Shown here piece by piece: positions 30,985 through 40,721 of a stretch of 64,000 bases of DNA (positions are counted from its first letter, which is position 1; each line of letters starts with the position of its first letter). The position numbers and the translations under genes are program-made. The stretch is from Petunia secreta (taxonomy: Eukaryota; Streptophyta; Magnoliopsida; Solanales; Solanaceae), in assembly GCA_029990175.1 (NCBI GenBank), contig JARKIP010000028.1:9674501-9738500 (forward strand), written 5' to 3'. The notes under the pieces are model-generated. The model ran no database searches and was not told the origin of the DNA. It saw nothing but the letters and a program-made list of their open reading frames with translations.

Positions 30985-31533
30985 TAAAACATGGTCTTAC
31001 CTAATTGCCCCAGTGGGGAATATTGGGGTGAACCATAAAAGTTTGGGTAGAGCCGTAATTCGATGCAAAGCGGAGAACCTTACCAGGGCTTGACATGCCG
31101 CGAATCCTCTTGAAAGAGAGGGGGTTCGATTCCCGCTATCCGCCCGATCTTGTAAAAGATCTGCTACAGAACGAATCCGTTTATTTTTCAAATGATTCAT
31201 ATCGTCAAGCGCAGACCATACAAGCCCGTTACATGAAATGCACGGGTCAGAGCGTAAGCTAGTGATGCTTTCGGCTACTGGACTTTCGAGCAAAAAATAA
31301 GTTTTAAATCTATTGGACTTACTTGTTTTTTTTTTCTGCAGTACCTCGACGTGACATGAGCGTGAAAGGGTAATAATTTAGTTAATAATCCTAGTAATTG
31401 GATTTCTATGCTGACTGGACATCTAGGGGTAAAGCACTGTTTAAAATAAGAAATTGAAAGATTTCGTTGAAATTGTTCGTTTGGAAATTTCCCGAAAAGC
31501 TAAACAAACATGGTCTTACCTAATTGCCCCACT
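30985..31533. repeat. 26-bp direct repeat flanking the plastid insertion block
   Basis: The string that begins aacatggtcttacctaattg and ends cccca is present at about 30988-31013 and again at about 31508-31533, enclosing the organelle DNA and some 300 bp of other sequence. Confidence 0.65.
31056..31206. other. Chimeric plastid DNA insertion (16S rRNA, trnG-GCC and rpoB pieces)
   Basis: About 31056-31121 matches plastid 16S rRNA around CTTACCAGGGCTTGACATGC. At 31122-31145 it is the 3' end of plastid trnG-GCC (GGTTCGATTCCCGCTATCC). At 31146-31206, on the minus strand, it encodes DDMNHLKNKRIRSVADLLQD of plastid RpoB. The pieces are far apart in plastid genomes, so they were joined before or during insertion. 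The next 90 bp (to about 31300) may be another organelle piece that I could not place. Unit 2 lacks it. Confidence 0.82.
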
Positions 31534-31859
31534 TACAAATGTTTTAAGTAAATGCCCTCCACATCATACCCCTCCCCCCTCTTATGAAAGGACTATTTTG
31601 CCCCCCAACTTGTGTTAATTCATGCTGAAGCTTTCCTTCTCTCTTTCCCCATTCCTGGCCTCCTTCTTTCTTTTTTTTTTGTGTGGCCCCCAACTTGTTT
31701 AATTCACGCTGAAATATTTCCTTCTCTCTTTCTCCATTCCTGGCCTCATTCTTTCTTCTTTGTGTGCTAGAAATTTGGGATTTTTTTCTTGTGTTTGCTT
31801 GATTCCAGTGATTTGAAGGTTTTTATTGCCTATGGCTATTAGATATTCATGTTTTTCAT

Positions 31860-32455
31860 AGACCTTAAAATCTTGACCATGGCCAAAAGTTGCATAGACT
31901 TTCTCTGCAAGTTGCTTATTGCAATAGAGTTTAAAGTCTTGGCTATTGCCAATACTTACAGAGATGTTCTGTGTAAGTTATCGCTTCCACCAAAACTTAG
32001 AGTCTTGGCTATTGCCAAGAGTTGCAGAGACTTTGTCTCCAACTTGTAGAAGTCTTGGCAATTACCAATACTCTTAGAGTTTTTTAGTGTAAGGTCCTCT
32101 TTGCCAGAACTTAAAGTCTTGGCTATTGCCAAGAGTTGCAGAGACTTTGTCTCCAACTTGTTCATTGCAGTAGAGGTAGAAGTCTTGGCAATTGACAATT
32201 CTCTTAGAGATTTTTAGTGTAAGGTCCCCCTTGCCAGAACTTAAAGTCTTGGCTATTGCCAAGAGTTGCAGAGACTTTTCTCTGCAAGTTTTGCATTGCA
32301 ATATATGTAAAAGTCTTGGCAATTGCCAATATTTGCAGAGACTATATGTACAAGTTGCTCCCATTGCAATAGAGTTTAAAGTCTCGGCTATTGCTAATAC
32401 TTTAGAGATTTTTCAGTCTTTGCAGCATAACTTAAACTCTTGGCAATAGTTGAAG
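31860..32455. repeat. Palindromic tandem repeat, period about 65 bp
   Basis: About ten copies of AAAGTCTTGGCTATTGCCAA and variants are spaced near 65 bp. Each core CTTGGC-TATT-GCCAAG can fold into a six-pair stem. The spacers share GTTGCAGAGACTTT and GTAAGGTCC. A related CTTGGC-ACTAA-GCCAAG lies upstream of PPR copy B at about 47137. Open frames on both strands here are by-products of the repeat. Confidence 0.8.
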
Positions 32456-32559
32456 AGAACTTTACCCTTGCAACTTGAAGAAATCTTATGTTGAATCTTC
32501 TCTTGAACAAAGAAATCTGTAAAAGGAATGGGGTTTTATGCACAAGCCCACATGATTTT

Positions 32560-32690
32560 TTTTAAATTTTTCCGGTCCGGTTCGGTCGGTTCATTTTGGG
32601 GGTGACGGGTCTGGGAACGAACCGCGTAATTTTTTTTTTCATTTGGTCCGGCTTGCGCCGGTCCGGTCCGGTCCGGTGCAAACAGGAACA
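32560..32690. repeat. GGTCCGGT-rich simple repeat
   Basis: Short GC-rich runs of tccggtccgg and ggtccggtcc on either side of a pyrimidine tract, in the promoter region of PPR copy A. Confidence 0.6.
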
Positions 32691-32941
32691 TTGGACAGTC
32701 TTAGTTGAAACTTCATAATTTAGGCATGAAGTTCAACCCATAAGTTTTGAACTTCAGCCCACAAAGATTGAAGTTTCAAAAAGTGGCATCTCATGTAACA
32801 CCAATAAAAAAAATGACTTCAAACTAAATGCCAGTGACAAAAGTGGCACGCGGGTGAAAATTTTAGTACAAAAGCGGGAAAAGGCGTTAGTTAACCCATT
32901 TCAACTTCTAGATTCTTCTCTGCTCAAATCACTGTGGTTCC

Positions 32942-33868
32942 ATGGCCGGAATAACTATTACCCGGTGGTTCACCGTATCTCCGTCGCATTCCTTCTCACT
33001 TCTCCGCCGTGTGTTTTCCCCTCATTATGCCCTTCGTTTCCATTCTTTTCAAACCCAATTCCCAAAAACAGTATCAGTTTCAACAATTAGCCACTCATTC
33101 ATAAGCAGACCATTTTGCACTAATTCCCCAGCTCCTCCAAAGCGCAACACGTTAGTTAATTTCTCCTTATCCGATTCAGAAGACTCCGATTCGGAAACGG
33201 AGTCGAAAGAGGTAGCGAAGTCAACAACTAAACAGATAAATAAATCTAAATTACCACCACCATACGATCCGTTTAATAAAAAACCTCTGATTGAAGAACC
33301 CGAAGACCCGAAAAACTTACAAGAAGTGTTTCGAAAGATACGTTCAGATGGGCTGATTAATAATGCAGTTAAGATGTTCGACGGATTGTCAAAGGACGGG
33401 TTGACACACGAGGCGTTGGAATTGTTCGGTCAGATTAAGGATAAGAACGAAATGCCGGATGTGGTGGCTCATACTGCGGTGATCGAGGCGTATGCGAATG
33501 CGGGGCAGGCTAAGGAGGCTCACAAGGTGTACTTGCGGATGTTGGCTAATGGGGTGTTGCCTAATGCGTATACGTATAGCGTTTTGATCAAGTCGTTGGC
33601 GGAGAGTGGAGATGGGAAGTTGGTGAGAGAAGCAAAGAAGTACATTGTGGAGATGGTGGAGAAAAGGGGAATGAAGCCTAATGCAGCTACTTGTTTGGGC
33701 TGTTTTGAAGGGTTGGCCAAGACGGGGATGGAGGAAGAGGGGAAGGAGTTGTTGGAGATAGTGAAGAGTAAAGGAGCTGTGCCCGAAGAGAGTAAGATGA
33801 GGGAAGTGTTGATGAATAAACGAGGGCCAGTTTATAGGACTTTAATGCAGGTTTTCTATGGCAAATGA
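32942..33868 (+). CDS. Short P-class pentatricopeptide repeat protein, copy A
   Basis: Intact single-exon ORF of 308 residues. Residues 1-60 are Arg/Ser/Phe-rich and nearly free of acid, a mitochondrial-type presequence. An acidic Ser/Asp/Glu stretch follows (SDSEDSDSETESKE, about 77-90). Residues about 140-285 hold roughly four PPR motifs (DVVAHTAVIEAYANAGQAKE, NAYTYSVLIKSLAESG, NAATCLGCFEGLAKTG). Such proteins bind organellar RNA in processing or translation. Size and layout recall Arabidopsis At4g38150, but that is from memory. Copy B at 48261-49138 is broken. Part of the C-terminal coding sequence is repeated just downstream. Confidence 0.88.
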   Translation: MAGITITRWFTVSPSHSFSLLRRVFSPHYALRFHSFQTQFPKTVSVSTISHSFISRPFCTNSPAPPKRNTLVNFSLSDSEDSDSETESKEVAKSTTKQINKSKLPPPYDPFNKKPLIEEPEDPKNLQEVFRKIRSDGLINNAVKMFDGLSKDGLTHEALELFGQIKDKNEMPDVVAHTAVIEAYANAGQAKEAHKVYLRMLANGVLPNAYTYSVLIKSLAESGDGKLVREAKKYIVEMVEKRGMKPNAATCLGCFEGLAKTGMEEEGKELLEIVKSKGAVPEESKMREVLMNKRGPVYRTLMQVFYGK

Positions 33869-34127
33869 AATAAGTACCGATGTTTCTTTTGTTAATGGTT
33901 CTTTGTGTTGTAGATTGTTGTTGTAGGAAGGTTCTTGGCATTGTCGTATGGAAACAGATGCCTGAAGATAAGCAGAGAGCTTTGTGCTTATGAAAGTTGA
34001 ATTGCTAGTTTTTGGTCTTTTGTTAATTACCTGGCTCCAGAATGTAGTTGCTAATCTACAAAATGCGATCAGATGGGGACAATATCCAGTTAAATCATCG
34101 TTTAAATTGAATGAGTAATACTCTACG

Positions 34128-34400
34128 AAAGAGGGAGGTGTTGATGAATAAAAGAGGACCAGTTTATAAGACTATAATGCAGGTTTTCCATGCCAAATGA
34201 AAGATATTACTTATTCTTCTTTTATTGTTAATGGTTCTTTGTGGTGTAGATTGTTGTAGTAGGAAGGTTCTTGGCGCTTGTTATACTATTGAAATAGATG
34301 CCTGAAAAGAGGCAGAGAACTTTGTGCGTCTGGAAAGTTGAATGGCTAGTTTGTGAGTTTTGTTAATGACCAAGCACCAGAATCTACTTCTATAATTTTT
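34128..34400 (+). pseudogene. Duplicated C-terminal tail and 3' flank of the PPR gene, unit 1
   Basis: The last 24 codons of the PPR gene (VLMNKRGPVY, MQVF) and about 200 bp of its 3' flank recur here after the original at 33800-34050. The equivalent duplication is at 52041-52117 plus 52790-52950 in unit 2. Confidence 0.75.
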
Positions 34401-35385
34401 TGGTTTCAGGTAACTCTTCAGTAAATCAAAGAGGGCAAGCTTTGTAAGTTAATGTGGGAATTAGTAGACATAGACATAAGGCAAACTTCTAATTGACTTG
34501 CAATTAATTGTAAGCTTGATATGTATGTCCTCCAGGTTGAAGATTTCCCTGGCAGAGCAGTTAATCGACATATATAAAGAACTATCATAAAGGAGACAAG
34601 CAGGTGTGTCAAACTCATAAATGCATGCCTGATAGTGATCGTGATTTTTAATCTCGCGTAAGATATATTCTCAAGGTAGCATTTTGACATTTTTCTTTTC
34701 AAGTGCTGTACTTTGATGGTGAAAAGTATCTTTATATACATACACAACGACGAAATCGATTTAAATTATCATTTAGAAGAATTTAAAGCGAAGAGTATTC
34801 ATCGACATGAGAAAAAGTGTTTGTTTTCTGATTGTTCATCGACAAGATCCAGACTGTTTGAAAAGTAGTTGTGAATGTCAAATTCAATTAGGTCAACTCG
34901 TCCTTGACCTTTAACTCGCTCGTTGAACTTTAACATTTAGTTTATATTGTTGTACTAGTATCTCTTTATAAATTTCACAAAGAAATGATAAAAGATTACC
35001 TAATATATAATAACATACTCAGTAAAATCACACAAATAGAGTGGAGACGTGTACGCAAACCTTACCTTATCTTGTGGAGATTACCTAATATACAATATCA
35101 TATTATTCAAGAAAATAGAAAGTTAAGGGAAAGATGCAACCGAAATTTATGTTCACTCATTTCAAATAGTATTTCCTCTTTTTTCTTTTCAATTTTAAAA
35201 TATATATTATATACAAACTGAAATACCGACACCGAGATACTGAACTAATTCGATTTGGTATGGTATTCGATTTTTCGCATTTTATGCCTATCCTTATCCG
35301 AGATGGTGCAAAATAAAAAATTCAAGTTCAATTGTATACATTTTTCTTTCCCCAAATAATAAATATTGTTGTGTCCCCAAATCTA
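34401..35385. other. Shared 3' block of the duplicated units, no gene
   Basis: AT-rich DNA matching 52950-54300 and, in part, 40380-40720 and 57950-58250. No supported gene. It ends at the Helitron insertion point. Confidence 0.6.
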
Positions 35386-37189
35386 TCTATATACTAATTG
35401 AGAAACATAGAAGAGTGATGTAGCATAGTTATTTGGCCAAGGATTGATCATTTTTAGCTACTTTCTCATCCTTTCTACAAGCCTCATTATTTTGGTTCAA
35501 TTTTGCATTTCCTCCTATATTTTTTCTCTTAATCAATATCCACTCTTTGCATTTTTCAAAGAACAGCTAGGAAATTATTATTCTCCTATATATACACATC
35601 TAATGCTAATTTTATGATGAGTAGTTAATACATAGCATTAAGTGTATATTACAATTGCAGATATACGTTACTAATACTATTCATATTGCTCAAGTAAGTT
35701 ACTATTCAGTTGTTTACTATAAATACCAAAGCACATCTTCTCTATTACATAAAATTCTTCTCCTCAATTAGTCCTCTCCGCTTCCTTCTATACTTATTGC
35801 ATACACATTTTAGAGTATAATTTTTTCTATACTTATCCATCAATAGGAATAGCTTTTATTTATACCACAATAATGGATGAAGCCATGAAGGAATTTTTGA
35901 GAGCCAAGGTTCCTATATATTGTATTTGAGTTTAGGGAAGAAATGGGCATTCTGCAAATGGGCAAACGTGCAATAGATAGGGGTAAACTGGAGCAAGCAG
36001 CGAGGCAAAGAGGGGGCAAAAAAGTGAATTGTATTATTTTTTATCTCAAGATATCCAACATTTACGGGTTTATGTATTTGTGTAAAGAAGTTATCATCTT
36101 GGTTATATGTTTGTGGTTATTTGCTCAATCTGAGTTTTTTACTTAATGTATTTTTTACTTTCTCGATTGATTTTGTCAATGACCGGATGAAACTCATGCT
36201 ATTAAGGTGTTAAGTGACTTCCATGTTAACTTTGTATTTGCTGCTTTTAAACTTATATGTGCTATGACTACGAGTGCACAATTGTTAGACATATAATCAA
36301 ATTTAATGGTCTTCTGTGTCGGGTTCTTTTAGGAGAAAAGATCACCATTTTTATGTGTAAAGTGAAATTGATGTTTGGCATGCATGTATTGGCATTCCTA
36401 AGATGAAGATATAAACACTTGAAAAGGAAAGAAGCTGTTTGTGAAAGAATAAAAAATACGACTGCAACCATTGATTATTCTTTGTTAGATTATTAAATAT
36501 ATTAATTGTGGTTTATAGACAAGTGAGGTAAATAATTATTTGGCCAAGAATTAATTTTAGTAGTACTCAATTGGTATGATACTTTGAATTCCTTTTCTCC
36601 TTCTTTTAGCGTTTGGTTTAGGATAATTAAAATTTGAAATCTTCTTAACTACTAAACCTACATCTCTAGAATCAAGTATGTTTCCGTTTGGTTCTCTTCT
36701 TCTGCCCCATAGGCCATGATTAGTGTCAATTAATGTTATTAATATGGTGGTTATATTTTCTAATAACTGCACCTTTGAATGGACAATGAATATACCATCT
36801 ACACTCTCAGCTATCAATAATCCAAGCCCTTTATATACTGAGTTGTTCATCACCTAAGTAGTTTTCATCCATCAGCCAAACTACTCCTTTTCCATGCCCA
36901 TGAGCCATTTCTTCCTCCCAAAGTAAAACAAAGAGGTAAGAATCAATTAGGGCAATAAAGAACTGTTACATTTCTCATCTCTGCAATTTTCCTCTATATT
37001 TTTATTATTATAATTAAAAAAATTTTAGATTTATGTATCTTCTCTTTATATATTACTCTTCATTCTAAATGATCTTATTCTTCTGTCTTCGTCTAAATTC
37101 GTATATAAAGTGTTGTTCAATTAGCGTAGGTGATGAACAACCATAGTGATCAATACATATTATGGACAATATCTTCTTCTTCTTCTTCT

Positions 37190-37225
<36 letters not shown>

Positions 37226-38355
37226 TCTAATTTAATTATCATCTCTGTTCCTATCGAATATAGTATGATTGGCTGAAACAACGGAGCTCTTCTTTACTCA
37301 TTGACATATATGACCACTAATATGAAAAAGTGGCTTCCTCAACTCTGCATCTCTAAGGCTGGTTAAGTTTATGGATTATTTTATTGTTTCATATCTTCAA
37401 AATTCAAATGAATTATAAGTTAAATTCTTAGCTCGCAATTTATATTTTATCTTCCTTATTAACATGAAGCGTATATATTCAATTACTTTTCGAGGATTTG
37501 ATAAGTAATGTGTATATTAAAAGTTGTAAAAACTTCGGAATTATAAGTGACGTTCTAACACTTTATAAATAATTTGTAGTTTATGATAGGATAGAGAGAG
37601 AGAAAAAACGGATAGAAATAAAGGATAATAGGAAAAATTGGAAGTGTTAGAAAATGGGGAAGTTGATCTCACCAAATGATGTGTATCGAGATGCAACCAT
37701 TTTGTATTGCGTCTCTTCTCCTATTTTTTTTTTATCATAACAATATGACAAAGAATATATGCTTCATGTTTTTTTTTTTTAGTTTCCAGATTTTCGTTGC
37801 ACAAAGTTGCATACAAGATGATTTTAAATTAAGTTGCTTCCTCCACGTACGTAACTTTTGGTTCTTTCCCTTTTACTATTTTTTTTATGTTTCAATAATT
37901 TTACTCTTCTCAAAATATATCAAGCAAAGGAAAATCTTCAACAATGTAATGATAATTTCCATGAATCACTGTATTTAAGCATTATTTCTTCCAACAGAGT
38001 ATCACTTCAAGTTATATCAAATTTTGAAACGTTTAATTAAATATTTGCTTATTCTTTTTATAGATGTAATGAATATATTTGTGGGTATGTGTCTTTGATA
38101 TCGATGTAGATAATTCTCTTTTTCTGTTCTAATCTTCTGATAATTGTTGTTTCCATTATAGTATTACGTTTTTCTTCATTTTCTCCTCTTATCTTTTTCT
38201 TCTTTTTGTACATTTGTAATCAATGCTATGGTCGAAGCATAAATTGAATCTAAGAGTAAACATTTATTATGTTATTATAATAGTTATATCAATGATTATT
38301 TAACTATTCACTTTTCAAATTTTAAAGACCGCGCGAGCGCGGTCACATTCACTAG
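35386..38355 (+). mobile_element. Non-autonomous Helitron 1
   Basis: Starts TCTATATACTA after an A. It ends with a perfect hairpin, GACCGCGC-GA-GCGCGGTC (38327-38344), followed 11 bases later by CTAG and a host T. The length is 2970 bp. Unit 2 (54840-54870) and the LAZ1-like gene (about 59070) have the flanking gtccccaaat sequence without the insert, so it entered unit 1 only. There is no Rep/helicase ORF inside; a CTT/poly-T run lies at 37167-37222. Confidence 0.87.
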
Positions 38356-39030
38356 TCTTATACTAAAAAGGACACTTCAGTGTAGGAACTTTACAAAATA
38401 TCTCGCGTTCATGCAGAGTTAAGAGAAGATAGGACCGCATCTCTAGGGTGTGATTTACATAGCCTACAAGATTTCTTAGATTGCAATTAACAATGAAAAA
38501 TCAAAATTATGATGATTTGTTAAAAATTGATGATGATTTAATTAGCTTAGTAATCGAATTACATACTCCCAACTTAAAAGATATCTGTTAAGTACAAACT
38601 TAAATGAAAAGATAACCACTGTTACTAGCATTTATCCTTTGCTAGCTAGTTTTCCTAACGTGGGTTAGTGGATACTTTCAAATTTAAACGATCCTTGCTT
38701 TTCAGTTACATCAACTTAAATACACGTCTCCATGAAGCCGCCGGCCATTATGCTTTCCCTTTTGTCCCACGACCCTCCATTATCACATTAACAGCGTTTT
38801 CTTTGGGCCTAACAGTTTCTTAATTATTGATCAATTTTCAGTTATATATACTTCCATACTCTTTCTTCAAACTATATTGCATCAATAAGGTTAGTGGAAC
38901 TTCACAATTTTCTGCATATCTTTTTGGATTCATTTATCTATTTATTCAATAAATTTAGCAAATGATACTAATTATTTGGTTATTGTTACAAGGTTTCGGA
39001 TGGCTCCCATATACTAATTTAATTGCTTAG
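38356..39030 (+). pseudogene. Truncated LAZ1-like promoter, 5' UTR and exon 1 start, unit 1
   Basis: Matches the 5' region of the LAZ1-like gene at about 59060-59900, including gaagccgccattat-type and gcatcaataaggttagtgg-type strings. The exon 1 start survives as ATGGCTCCCATATACTAA, that is MAPIY then a stop, where the intact gene reads MAPIYY. It then runs into a gag fragment. Confidence 0.72.
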
Positions 39031-39048
39031 CATAATACCCAAATTTTA

Positions 39049-39080
39049 GACTAAACAATTTGGCGCCCATCGTGGCTCTT
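39049..39080 (+). other. Gypsy-type primer binding site relic
   Basis: ATTTGGCGCCCATCGTGGC lies between the LAZ1-like exon 1 relic and the gag start, as expected for a Tat/Ogre-type leader. Unit 2 has lost it. Confidence 0.5.
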
Positions 39081-39140
39081 GGTTCAATATTCAATTTATC
39101 CTCCATTCATGCTTGTTTGTTGTTGTTTTTGTAGAATATA

Positions 39141-39908
39141 ATGGTAGGACAAAATGGCAAGCCGTCACAGCAGTCAACTCCAAGCCAGTCACTCTCAGTT
39201 CAAAGGCACTCAAACAAAGGGAAAGGAATAGCAAAACCTTTGTGGGAAAGAACGCTCACAGAGCACTTTATGCAGCAGCAGAATACTAACAAGCAAATCA
39301 GTGATGCATTGGTGGCCATACCCGAAAATGCAAATATTGTGTCACTAGCTCCACCAAAAGTGGAACCTGCAGCCAGGGACACCACAAACTCCGTTCCAGG
39401 AAACTCAGGTATCAGGGAACTTCTCGTTGGCTTGGGAATTGGATGCTCAGGAACCAGTGGTGGAGGTACAGGCACCGGTACCTCCGATCCTCTGAGTTCG
39501 ATCGTGGAGCACTTTATGAAGCAGTTTGATAAGAAGCTAGAAGAGCGGATTGCTCGAATCCCGAGGGCTCCACCTGTGGTCGAGGAAATAGACATAGAAA
39601 GGTTATCACAGACACCATGGAAACCAAGTGCCGCCCCTATGCCTACACCCAAAAATTTTAGGATGCCGAACCTGACGATGTATGATGGAACCACGGATCC
39701 TTGGGACCATCTCGCAGCCTACATCGTTGGAATCAGGGGGAACGACTTGACGGAGGCAGAGTTAGAATCGATGCTGGTTAAGAAGTTTGAGGTGACGCTG
39801 ACAAAGGGAGCACTAACCTGGTATACACATCTACCTGAGCACTCGATCGGATCATTCCGAGAACTTGCTAATGCCTTCATGAAAGCTTATGCCTGGCTCA
39901 GAACATAG
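39141..39908 (+). CDS. Tat/Ogre-type gag N-terminal fragment, open, behind a LAZ1-like 5' region
   Basis: Open frame of 255 residues. The N-terminus is Gln/Ser-rich with basic patches. Residues about 170-255 match the gag core of Tat/Ogre gypsy elements (FRMPNLTMYDGTTDPWDHL, LTKGALTWYTHLPEHSIGSF). The core is cut after AFMKAYAWLRT, so capsid function is unlikely. No LTR, pol or other element part follows; the next sequence is the 3' flank of the PPR gene. The duplicate at 55612 is frameshifted. It could be transcribed from the truncated LAZ1-like promoter, but this is not shown. Confidence 0.65.
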   Translation: MVGQNGKPSQQSTPSQSLSVQRHSNKGKGIAKPLWERTLTEHFMQQQNTNKQISDALVAIPENANIVSLAPPKVEPAARDTTNSVPGNSGIRELLVGLGIGCSGTSGGGTGTGTSDPLSSIVEHFMKQFDKKLEERIARIPRAPPVVEEIDIERLSQTPWKPSAAPMPTPKNFRMPNLTMYDGTTDPWDHLAAYIVGIRGNDLTEAELESMLVKKFEVTLTKGALTWYTHLPEHSIGSFRELANAFMKAYAWLRT

Positions 39909-39959
39909 TGGATGGAGGATATCCAGCAAGGAGCTTCCGTGTCACTCCGACAATATCAT

Positions 39960-40721
39960 TTGAGATATCATTTCAAATAGTGTAATTTCTTTATGGCGTA
40001 GATTGTTGCGTAGGAAGATTCTTGGCATTTGTCATTGAAACAGATTCCTAAGATAAGAGCTTTGTGCTTGTGGAATTGCTAGTTTTTGGGTTTTGCTAAT
40101 GATCACACTCTATTTGTTTAAATTTTCTACTTTCAGATGAGCGATATATACAATAACTGCATTAGCAAAATCTTCTACCATGCTAGCTCAAGAAAACTTC
40201 CTACTCTATCAAGAGGTGGGGGCAAAGTTGTAAGTTAACGAAGGAAAACGTAGACAAAAACTTTTTTTTTTTTTTTTTGGTCAAAAGACGATATTTTATA
40301 TATATTACGTGAGGCTACCAACAGGCAAAAACTTAATTGTAAGAACTAAACTTAAGTTGACATACATATGGTGTAAAACTCAAAATACACTGCCACAATA
40401 TGCAATCAAACAACGACTGAATCCGTTTAAATCATCATTTAAATTGGATACTAGTATTGGTATTGAAAAAATTGTCTGAATCAAATTGGATAGGGACAGT
40501 TATGTGATTGTTGTCCATGGACAAGTTCTACAATGTTGGAAAAGTAGTTGAGCGTGTCTAATTTGATTAGCTCAGCTTGTCCTTGACCTTTAACTCGTTT
40601 TCCTCATTGAGTAGAAGGGTAGTCTTAACAGCCAGTATGTATATTACTTCCACAAAACTTTTAGAAATTACAAAAAAACAATAGAATTTTGGAAACATAG
40701 ACAAACTCGAAATAAAAGAAA
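39960..40721. repeat. PPR 3' flank and shared block placed left of F-box copy B
   Basis: The stretch around gtagattgttgcgtaggaag matches the region just after PPR copy A (33900-34050), and 40490-40640 matches 34830-34930. The same arrangement recurs at 56340-57090. Confidence 0.75.

Larger units (their letters stand above)
26430..39955. repeat. Segmental duplication, unit 1
   Basis: Contains F-box copy A, PPR copy A, the shared downstream block, and a truncated LAZ1-like 5' end with gag fragment. The F-box part (26430-30985) matches 43410-46987, the PPR part (32700-35385) matches 47760-54250, and 38356-39960 matches 54840-56335. Unit-specific insertions are a Mutator-like element, plastid DNA and a Helitron. 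Confidence 0.82.

Noticed and set aside
31122..31145. tRNA-Gly gene
   Set aside because: Only the last third of plastid trnG-GCC is present, so no tRNA can form.
30997..31293. 98-codon minus-strand frame with SVADLLQD
   Set aside because: Only an accidental frame through fused plastid fragments; about 20 residues are RpoB and the rest is read through rRNA and tRNA sequence.
31849..32449. Several overlapping frames with AIAKTLSSG-type repeats
   Set aside because: They are the translation of a 65-bp tandem repeat and appear on both strands.
31860..32455. CRISPR-like array
   Set aside because: Repeats are degenerate and spacers resemble each other; the context is a plant nuclear genome.
35943..36853. 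Small open frames inside Helitron 1
   Set aside because: No Rep, helicase or host gene motif; frames are short and AT-driven.
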